From Campylobacteraceae bacterium (GTDB taxonomy: Bacteria > Campylobacterota > Campylobacteria > Campylobacterales > Sulfurospirillaceae), in contig JALUXQ010000206.1 of the NCBI GenBank assembly GCA_027013265.1, forward strand, positions 1 to 6,911: a stretch of 6,911 nucleotides of DNA, read 5' to 3'. Position 1 is the first letter of the stretch. Each line of letters opens with the position of its first letter. This document shows positions 1 through 5,216 of this stretch, in pieces. The notes beneath the pieces were generated by a model. That model had not been told where the DNA came from. It made no database searches and worked only from the letters and a program-made list of their open reading frames with translations. The position numbers and the translations under genes were made by a program.

Positions 1-2
1 GG

Positions 3-95
3 TTATAAAACAAATATACTCCCCACACTAAGCCCTAAAAACAGGGAATTTAAAAACTTGTAGTACAGATATGGTCTTACATGTAGAGTTCTCAA
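3..95 (-). other. Short hydrophobic open frame downstream of the receptor, possible remnant of a membrane-protein start
   Basis: This minus-strand frame begins with a TTG that overlaps the receptor stop codon and ends at TAA (3-5), giving about 30 residues. Its middle reads RPYLYYKFLNSLFLGLSVGS and then IFVL, which resembles the first membrane helix of a transporter, for example of the major facilitator type. There is no good ribosome-binding site and no in-frame ATG; the only nearby ATG (82-84) is followed at once by TAA. It could be the decayed start of a transporter gene once placed behind the receptor, or a chance frame in T-rich DNA. On the plus strand, bases 1-63 are also open in one frame and end in TAG, so the tail of a converging gene from the left is an equal alternative. 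Nothing else is seen in bases 1-91. Confidence 0.15.
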
Positions 96-2107
96 AATCT
101 GGCATTAACTCCTATCATAAAAGTTCTCTCATAGTTGACCGGATAGACAGTCAATCCTGACCATGGAGCACCATCAACAAAGAGAGCATTTTTCTTATCA
201 AACAGATCATTTATTTTAGCGAAAAACTCAACTTTTTTATACTTATAACTCACTGACAAATCGGTGGAATTATAACTATCTTGCCTTCCCAAACTCTGGT
301 CAAAATCACTCATAGCATATGCTTTTGATTTGTAAGTGTGCGACAGTAAAAAACTAACTCTATGGGTCGGATTGTAACCAAGTGCTAGTTTTATATTGTG
401 CCTAGAAACACCTGGTATCCCATTGCCCACAATGGATGGTTTACTTGTATTTTTTCTTATCTTTGTATCTAAATATGAGTAATTTAGAGTTGTATATAGA
501 TTATATAAAATGTTGTATTTATCATATAATTCCAAACCATATTTTCTCGTTTTGTCCAAGTTTGTATTGTTGGTGCCATCATAGTATATCTCATCGTTAA
601 TGCTAGAGTAAAAAACGGTAAATTTTGCTCTATTTGGATATCCTAGATAGTTATATCCTACATTTATAGTTCTAACATTCATGGGCTTTATAAAACCATT
701 AAACTCTGTATGGTTATAAACTCCACCAACATATACTGCCTTAAAAAACATATCTATATTTGGAGCTTGAAAAGACTTATTATAGTTTATAAATACTGAT
801 GAGATATTGTCAATTTTATAGTTATATCCTATATCAAATGCATTTAAAGATGCTTTACTTTTTAAATGACTTGCAGCATCTTTATGTGTATAATCAACTT
901 TTTCAACTCTTGTACCCAAAGAGATAGTTTTATTTGAAAATTGATAGATAATTTTAGCATAACCACCTAAATTGTCTTTGGTTGTATCTTGACCAATAGT
1001 TTTTCTATCGCCATTGAATTTTTGAACTCCAATGATAGCTTTGAAGTTGTCTATGTTATATTTTATTTTACTGTCATAAGTTTTATAATCATACTTTTGC
1101 ACTCTAAAAACGGTAGAAGTCTTCTTTTCATGACTATAATCAAAACCAAACTTGAGATTTTTTTTCAATCTATAATCAAAACCGAACAAAAACTTATCCG
1201 AATCAAAATATCCTGTATTACTTCCTTTATTTACAGAATTTATATCTCCCATGTACTGTGCGTAAGTCATCCCTTTTGCATAAACAACACCATTTTTTGA
1301 TATATGTTTTCCTGTCTTAAGCCTTAAGTCTTTCAAGGGGTTAAATATCAGGTCTATATATTTATTCCTGCTCCAACTCTTATCTTTATTACCTAACGCA
1401 TCTACTAACCTAGCCCCATCAAAGGAGTAGTTGTCGATATATCCACTCACAGAGAATTTCTTCTGCTTTATGCCTATACCAACGGAACCAAACTTAGCAC
1501 CATGTGAGCCTATATATGTTTTCATAGAAACTCCACTTGAGTCTTTTGTAATGATATTTATGACTCCTGCATTTGCTCCATCTCCATACTCAACAGAACC
1601 AGAACCTTTTATAATTTCTATCTTTTGTACACTTTGTAATGGAATAGAAGCCAAGAGCTGTGAACTTCCATCTATATTGTTTATTCTTTCACCATTTACT
1701 GTTACCACTATATTTTGGTACCCATTAGCTACCCCATATCCTCTCATATCTATTAATGGAGAAAATTTATTTCCATAGCTTGGCAGTATTGAAACTGAAG
1801 TTTGGGTGTTTAAAAATTCGTAAAGATTTTTAGCATGAGATTTTTTTATCTGTGCCTTTGTGTAGATTTCTGATGCAAATGGAGCATCGATAGTTTTAGT
1901 CTTAATCTTTTTTGTAATTATGACAACAGGTGTCTGATCCTGTGGTGGTGTCTCCTCTTCACTTAGTGCATACTCATCTTGCTTTTGTAGACCACTTTGC
2001 GAATCACTATAGCTAGTTATAGTACTAGCAAGCGTCACAGTAGTGCTCAAAGCAAGAATAGCAGCAAGCGAAAAGTACCTACCACGAAATCCTTTTGGGC
2101 TTTTCAT
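92..2107 (-). CDS. TonB-dependent outer-membrane receptor, ligand unknown
   Basis: A complete 671-residue protein of typical length for TonB-dependent receptors, which import siderophores, haem, cobalamin or metal chelates across the outer membrane using energy from TonB-ExbB-ExbD. Residues 1-27 form a signal peptide (basic start, hydrophobic stretch 13-27, likely cleavage after TLA at 27). A TonB-box-like PVVIITKK lies at 60-67. The plug spans about 73-188, with DMRGYG near 120-125, VNGERI at 137-142, IEIIKGSGSVEYGDGANAGV at 163-182 and INIITK at 183-188. The rest is alternating, aromatic-rich barrel sequence with the NDLFDKKN motif at 633-640, and the C-terminal residue is Phe, as expected for Bam-assembled barrels. 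The ATG start is supported by AGGAG at 2113-2117, five bases upstream. It is divergent from the chemoreceptor gene. The plug resembles BtuB/CirA-type receptors, but the ligand cannot be deduced; no exbB, exbD, tonB or ABC importer lies nearby. Confidence 0.93.
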   Translation of the reverse strand: MKSPKGFRGRYFSLAAILALSTTVTLASTITSYSDSQSGLQKQDEYALSEEETPPQDQTPVVIITKKIKTKTIDAPFASEIYTKAQIKKSHAKNLYEFLNTQTSVSILPSYGNKFSPLIDMRGYGVANGYQNIVVTVNGERINNIDGSSQLLASIPLQSVQKIEIIKGSGSVEYGDGANAGVINIITKDSSGVSMKTYIGSHGAKFGSVGIGIKQKKFSVSGYIDNYSFDGARLVDALGNKDKSWSRNKYIDLIFNPLKDLRLKTGKHISKNGVVYAKGMTYAQYMGDINSVNKGSNTGYFDSDKFLFGFDYRLKKNLKFGFDYSHEKKTSTVFRVQKYDYKTYDSKIKYNIDNFKAIIGVQKFNGDRKTIGQDTTKDNLGGYAKIIYQFSNKTISLGTRVEKVDYTHKDAASHLKSKASLNAFDIGYNYKIDNISSVFINYNKSFQAPNIDMFFKAVYVGGVYNHTEFNGFIKPMNVRTINVGYNYLGYPNRAKFTVFYSSINDEIYYDGTNNTNLDKTRKYGLELYDKYNILYNLYTTLNYSYLDTKIRKNTSKPSIVGNGIPGVSRHNIKLALGYNPTHRVSFLLSHTYKSKAYAMSDFDQSLGRQDSYNSTDLSVSYKYKKVEFFAKINDLFDKKNALFVDGAPWSGLTVYPVNYERTFMIGVNARF

Positions 2108-2121
2108 TTTTTCTCCTAAAA

Positions 2122-2133
2122 TATTTTAAAATA
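2122..2133. repeat. 12-bp perfect AT palindrome in the receptor leader
   Basis: TATTTTAAAATA is a perfect palindrome lying between the receptor's -10 candidate and its ribosome-binding site, over the expected transcription start. It could be an operator, but a pure A/T palindrome of this length is not rare in such AT-rich spacer DNA. It does not match a Fur box well. Confidence 0.2.
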
Positions 2134-2135
2134 GA

Positions 2136-2144
2136 ATTGTATCA
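2136..2144 (-). promoter_or_regulatory. Candidate extended -10 promoter of the TonB-dependent receptor
   Basis: Read on the minus strand this is TGATACAAT, a good extended -10 element (TGnTATAAT with one change). Transcription would start near 2130, leaving a leader of about 23 bases that includes the AGGAG site. No convincing -35 is visible, which is common for sigma-70 promoters in AT-rich Campylobacterota. The leader is too short for a riboswitch, so a cobalamin riboswitch is not present here. Confidence 0.5.
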
Positions 2145-2171
2145 AAAATTGCTTAATTATCAGATATTTTA

Positions 2172-2180
2172 TGTTACAAT
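2172..2180 (+). promoter_or_regulatory. Candidate extended -10 promoter of the chemoreceptor gene
   Basis: TGTTACAAT is an extended -10 element ending 25 bases before the ATG, with a predicted start near 2187. A weak -35-like TTGCTT lies at 2149-2154, but at 20 bases its spacing is long. The gene has a strong ribosome-binding site, AGGAG at 2195-2199, six bases before the ATG. The element is nearly the mirror image of the receptor's -10 candidate, so the two promoters face away from each other across a 27-bp gap. Confidence 0.5.
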
Positions 2181-2187
2181 TGTGACA
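2172..2187. promoter_or_regulatory. Inverted repeat TGTTA-N6-TGACA overlapping the chemoreceptor promoter
   Basis: The 16 bases TGTTACAATTGTGACA pair with their own complement except at one symmetric pair (bases 2175 and 2184), and have a perfect 8-bp centre, ACAATTGT. The form TGTtA-N6-TgACA has the spacing of CRP/FNR-family operators (CRP consensus TGTGA-N6-TCACA) with one change in each half. It covers the -10 element, so a bound protein would be expected to repress rather than activate the chemoreceptor gene. Which regulator binds, if any, is unknown. Confidence 0.35.
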
Positions 2188-2205
2188 AAACACTAGGAGA
2201 GAGCG

Positions 2206-4449
2206 ATGTTTAAAAATACAACTATCAGAAAACAACTTATTATCTTGAGTATTGTAGCCTTGAGCACTATTTTCTTATATATAGTTGCGGTTTTTATATC
2301 TCAATATAGAGTCTATAAAGATGCTGAAGATACTATAAAAATTGTTAAGCTTTCGGTTAAAATGAGCAATGTTGTGCATGAACTTCAAAAAGAGAGAGGT
2401 GCAAGCGCAGGATATCTTAACTCAAAAGGTAAAAAATTTGTTCAAATTTTATCCAACCAAGTCAACAGTACAGATAAAAAACTCTCAATACTTAAGGAGT
2501 ATTTTAATTCTCATGACGACCCTTATGTAAGACGGGCTAGAAAAAATGTAAATTTTTCCAAGATTAATAAAATTAGACAAAAAGTAAAAAAATTGGCGAT
2601 GAGCACTAAGGAAGAAGTGGGATATTATACTAATTTAAACACCACTATATTGGACACCATTGCCAAATTTTCTGCTATTCCAAGAATTCATGAGATAAGA
2701 AATATGATGAACTCTATGGTGCTTTTTATAACCGCAAAAGAGAGAGCTGGTATCGAAAGAGCGATGTTGTCTGGTGCTTTTGCAAGGGATGCATTTACCC
2801 CTTTTATAAAAACAAAGTTTACATCAGTGGTTTCACAGCAAAAAGTTCTTTTGCATCTTTTTAAGGTAACAGCTGATGAAAAAACTAAACAATTTTATGA
2901 AAATATTATCAAAAAGAAACCATTTTTGGAAGTTGCAAGGATGAGAGGTATAGCTTTTTCAAAAGATGATAAATTTGGCGTAGATGCTACATATTGGTTT
3001 AAGACAATAACAAAAAAGATAAATTATCTTAAAAAAACAGAAAACTTTTTAGACAATCTCCTTATAGAGTCTTCTAAAAATATTGCTGGTAAAGTCATGA
3101 CTCAGATGATTACAGTTACTTTTGTATCTCTTTTGGTGCTCATATTGTTAGCATATATATCCAAAAGAACTACCAACTCCATTACAGTATCAATTGAAAG
3201 ATTTCAAGAAGTTATCAAAAGAGTTAATGATGGAGATCTTTCAATCCAAGCAGATAGAAGAAGAACGCCAAGAAATGAGATGGATGTTATCACAGCAGAA
3301 CTACATATACTTGTTGAAACTATTAAGGATTTAACAAACAGGATAAATAATTCTGTCCACAATGCCTCGAAGGGTGATTTTTCACAAGAGTTAAAAGATG
3401 ACGGTTTGAAAGGAGATTTTGCTACTGCTATTCATATGGTTCAAAGTGGTATCAAAGCCATGAAAGATGCAAGCCAAAGACAAAAAGTCATCGCATTCAA
3501 TGCAGATGTAAGATCGGTCGGAAATGTTGGAAAAGGGCTAACATTAATCCAAAACGAGACAGAAAAATTAATCAATGACCTTGATATTGTTTTGAATAGC
3601 TCTGAAAATGCAAGTAGGCAGTCAACAGATAGTCTACAGGTATTTGAGAGGATTTTAGAAAATATGCAAACCCTCTCGGAACATATAAGCGACTCAAATG
3701 TCACTATAAATGAACTTAATGAAATGAGTAATAATATAACCTCTGTAGTAGATCTTATAAAAGATATAGCAGAACAAACAAATCTACTTTCATTAAATGC
3801 GGCTATAGAAGCGGCTCGTGCAGGAGAACATGGAAGAGGATTTGCTGTAGTGGCAGATGAGGTTAGAAAACTAGCAGAGAGAACGCAAAAAGCCACAAGT
3901 GAGATAAACATATCTATAAATAGCATGAAACAAGAAACTGGTGACATTGTGGCTAAGTCACAGAGTATGATAGAGGTTTCCAATAGTGTATCAAATATAG
4001 TCGAAGAGTACAAAGTTACTATGGAAGAGCTAGAGCACAACTCAAAAGAGGCTTCAAGCTTAACTGAAGATATAAAAAATCAAGTATTTCTAATAATAAC
4101 AAAAATTGATCATATTATTTATAAAGCAAATGCATACAATACTATTGTTGATGCAGATAAAGATGCCAATTTTGCCGATAGTAATCATTGTAGATTGGGT
4201 GTTTGGTATCAAAAGAAAGGTAAAGAAATTTTTGGCAAAACTCCTTCATATGCAAAATTAGAAAAACCTCACAAAATAGTACACGATAAAGTTTTGGAAA
4301 ACATGAAATTTGTAAAAGAGGATAAACAGATAGAAAATAAAGATATAGTAATCAAAAACTTCAAAGAGATGGAAGAAGCTAGTTACGAACTATACTCCTT
4401 TTTAGATCAACTCATATCTGAAATGAGAAGACTAAAATCTGAAGCTTAA
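2206..4449 (+). CDS. Methyl-accepting chemotaxis protein with periplasmic NIT domain and C-terminal zinc-binding CZB domain
   Basis: A 747-residue transmembrane chemoreceptor that should signal through CheW/CheA to the flagellar motor. A first membrane helix (about 12-31) and a second (about 299-318) enclose a periplasmic sensor of about 265 residues. Two motifs mark this as a NIT (nitrate/nitrite-sensing) domain: LQKERG at 60-65 and KERAGIERAMLSGAF at 178-192. A HAMP domain follows (about 319-375, with NDGDLS at 341-346), then a second HAMP-like stretch (about 380-420, with SKGDFS at 388-393). The conserved signalling tip is at about 520-560, with the E541-H-G-R-G545 turn and FAVVADEVRKLAERT. 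The C-terminal CZB domain has putative zinc ligands His636, Cys662 (in CRLGVW), His689 and His693 (in HKIVH). No CheR-tethering pentapeptide is seen at the end. Nitrate or nitrite as ligand is inferred from the family; NIT domains may bind other things. CZB domains are known from other receptors to sense zinc or hypochlorous acid. Confidence 0.94.
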   Translation: MFKNTTIRKQLIILSIVALSTIFLYIVAVFISQYRVYKDAEDTIKIVKLSVKMSNVVHELQKERGASAGYLNSKGKKFVQILSNQVNSTDKKLSILKEYFNSHDDPYVRRARKNVNFSKINKIRQKVKKLAMSTKEEVGYYTNLNTTILDTIAKFSAIPRIHEIRNMMNSMVLFITAKERAGIERAMLSGAFARDAFTPFIKTKFTSVVSQQKVLLHLFKVTADEKTKQFYENIIKKKPFLEVARMRGIAFSKDDKFGVDATYWFKTITKKINYLKKTENFLDNLLIESSKNIAGKVMTQMITVTFVSLLVLILLAYISKRTTNSITVSIERFQEVIKRVNDGDLSIQADRRRTPRNEMDVITAELHILVETIKDLTNRINNSVHNASKGDFSQELKDDGLKGDFATAIHMVQSGIKAMKDASQRQKVIAFNADVRSVGNVGKGLTLIQNETEKLINDLDIVLNSSENASRQSTDSLQVFERILENMQTLSEHISDSNVTINELNEMSNNITSVVDLIKDIAEQTNLLSLNAAIEAARAGEHGRGFAVVADEVRKLAERTQKATSEINISINSMKQETGDIVAKSQSMIEVSNSVSNIVEEYKVTMEELEHNSKEASSLTEDIKNQVFLIITKIDHIIYKANAYNTIVDADKDANFADSNHCRLGVWYQKKGKEIFGKTPSYAKLEKPHKIVHDKVLENMKFVKEDKQIENKDIVIKNFKEMEEASYELYSFLDQLISEMRRLKSEA

Positions 4450-4458
4450 AGGAGCATA

Positions 4459-4498
4459 TTTTGGGTATCTATAAACTCTAACCTCAAGATACCCAAAA
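4459..4498. terminator. Hairpin in the convergent gap, possible two-way terminator
   Basis: Arms 4459-4470 (TTTTGGGTATCT) and 4487-4498 (AGATACCCAAAA) pair perfectly over 12 bp around a 16-base loop. The hairpin sits between the chemoreceptor stop (4449) and the stop of the minus-strand cluster (4501), where terminators are expected for both. The polarity is odd: the stem opens with T and closes with A on either strand, so neither transcript has a clean U-run straight after the stem. The plus strand has a T-rich stretch slightly further on. Confidence 0.45.
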
Positions 4499-4500
4499 AT

Positions 4501-4845
4501 CTATTTATATATTAGACCAATATTTGCTACATACATCCAAATACTGATACAAAAGATAGCTACTCCCCAATACTGAACTGGAATCCAAAACATCGTATGT
4601 GTAGTTTTTAGCTCAACCTTTTCATTGCTTTCTGGATCAATTAAAATTTTTCCTGGTTTGTTATTTATCTTATAACCCACTAAGAAAACAATAATAGATG
4701 AAAATAACAACACTATAGGCATTGCCCAAGTACTATTTTTATAAAAACCTTCACCATAAAAATAGTCAAACCCAGCACCAGCACCTAAAGATATTAACAG
4801 TGGAATCAAAATTGCCAATATCCCCCAACCTTTCCAAATAACCAT
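4501..4845 (-). CDS. Small membrane protein of unknown function (114 aa), last gene of the metH cluster
   Basis: A 114-residue protein with three likely membrane helices: about 7-25, 40-58 and 87-108. It starts with MVIWKGWG, and ahead of the last helix carries a hydrophilic loop (PESNEKVELK) followed by HTMFWIPVQYWG. This layout, with W-x-GWG at the start and an H-x-x-F-x-IP-x-x-YWG motif later, seems to recur in small uncharacterised bacterial membrane proteins, but that is from memory and I know no function. The ATG is supported by AGGAG at 4853-4857, seven bases upstream. The gene lies 18 bp behind the 111-aa gene and has no promoter of its own that I can see, so it is probably co-transcribed with metH. 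No enzymatic motif or metal-ligand cluster is visible. Confidence 0.82.
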   Translation of the reverse strand: MVIWKGWGILAILIPLLISLGAGAGFDYFYGEGFYKNSTWAMPIVLLFSSIIVFLVGYKINNKPGKILIDPESNEKVELKTTHTMFWIPVQYWGVAIFCISIWMYVANIGLIYK

Positions 4846-4863
4846 TGAATCTCTCCTATTATC

Positions 4864-5199
4864 TTATTGTTGCTCCGACATTATACCATCTTTGTCATTA
4901 GACCTCAAATCTCTTTTTCCTCTTTCATAAAAAAACCACACTGTCAATCCTATACCTAAAACTATATTAAAGGTGCTGTTCTCTCCGAACATTTTTAGGG
5001 TTTCATAGAGTTTTTGTAGCAGGTAGTCATCTGTCTGTTTTTGCATTAGGTTTGAGTAGGCTATGATTTTATCTCCCCAAAAAAATGCTACTATTTCTGG
5101 GATGAAAAAGAAGAAAAATATACCTATAAGACTCCACCAGCTTGTTTTTGGTTTCAGCTGTTTTGCTAGATTTGCTTTAAATAGATCAAATTTTTTCAT
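4864..5199 (-). CDS. Small membrane protein of unknown function (111 aa) directly behind metH
   Basis: A 111-residue protein that I do not recognise. Two hydrophobic segments are clear: about 21-41 (starting WWSLIGIFFFFF, with a Pro-Glu inside at 34-35) and about 77-91. A loop of some 35 mostly polar residues lies between them. The first 18 residues are basic and the tail (92-111, ERGKRDLRSNDKDG and on) is charged, so both ends are probably cytoplasmic with the loop outside. The gene starts 14 bp after the metH stop, and its likely ribosome-binding site overlaps that stop, which suggests translation coupled to metH. It is followed at 18 bp by another small membrane protein. It may act with that neighbour, and a link to methionine or cobalamin metabolism would be guesswork from position only. 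Confidence 0.8.
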   Translation of the reverse strand: MKKFDLFKANLAKQLKPKTSWWSLIGIFFFFFIPEIVAFFWGDKIIAYSNLMQKQTDDYLLQKLYETLKMFGENSTFNIVLGIGLTVWFFYERGKRDLRSNDKDGIMSEQQ

Positions 5200-5211
5200 A
5201 TTTTTTAAAAA

Positions 5212-5216
5212 CCTTA
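5212..5216 (-). promoter_or_regulatory. Ribosome-binding site overlapping the metH stop codon
   Basis: On the minus strand the metH stop TAA continues as TAAGG, the only Shine-Dalgarno-like sequence ahead of the 111-aa gene. The spacing to its ATG is 12 bases, longer than usual. Ribosomes ending metH would expose or re-use this site, so translation of the small protein probably depends on metH translation. Confidence 0.45.

Noticed and set aside
33..46. CCCT/AGGG inverted repeat as a terminator for the receptor gene
   Set aside because: The stem is only 4 bp with a 6-base loop and has no U-run after it on the minus strand; too weak to call.
989..1778. Two plus-strand open frames (989-1300 and 1431-1778) opposite the receptor gene
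   Set aside because: Both are complementary shadows of well-defined plug and barrel coding sequence and have no recognisable domain.
92..2107. Naming the TonB receptor btuB because cobalamin-dependent metH is in the window
   Set aside because: metH lies in a separate unit over 3 kb away, there is no cobalamin riboswitch in the 98-bp leader region, and no btuFCD genes are present. The plug resemblance is shared by many receptor types.
2108..2160. Fur box upstream of the receptor
   Set aside because: The AT-rich palindrome and its surroundings do not fit the 7-1-7 or TAATAATnATTATTA-type Fur patterns well enough; A/T-rich DNA gives such partial matches freely.
2149..2180. Sigma-28 (flagellar-class) promoter for the chemoreceptor gene
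   Set aside because: Only a loose GATAT resemblance is present; no paired -35/-10 sigma-28 elements at correct spacing were found, while an extended sigma-70 type -10 is clear.
3441..4040. 199-residue open frame antisense to the chemoreceptor gene
   Set aside because: It lies wholly inside the conserved signalling region of the chemoreceptor, has Ser/Phe/Leu-rich composition typical of a shadow frame, and lacks a credible ribosome-binding site and domain.
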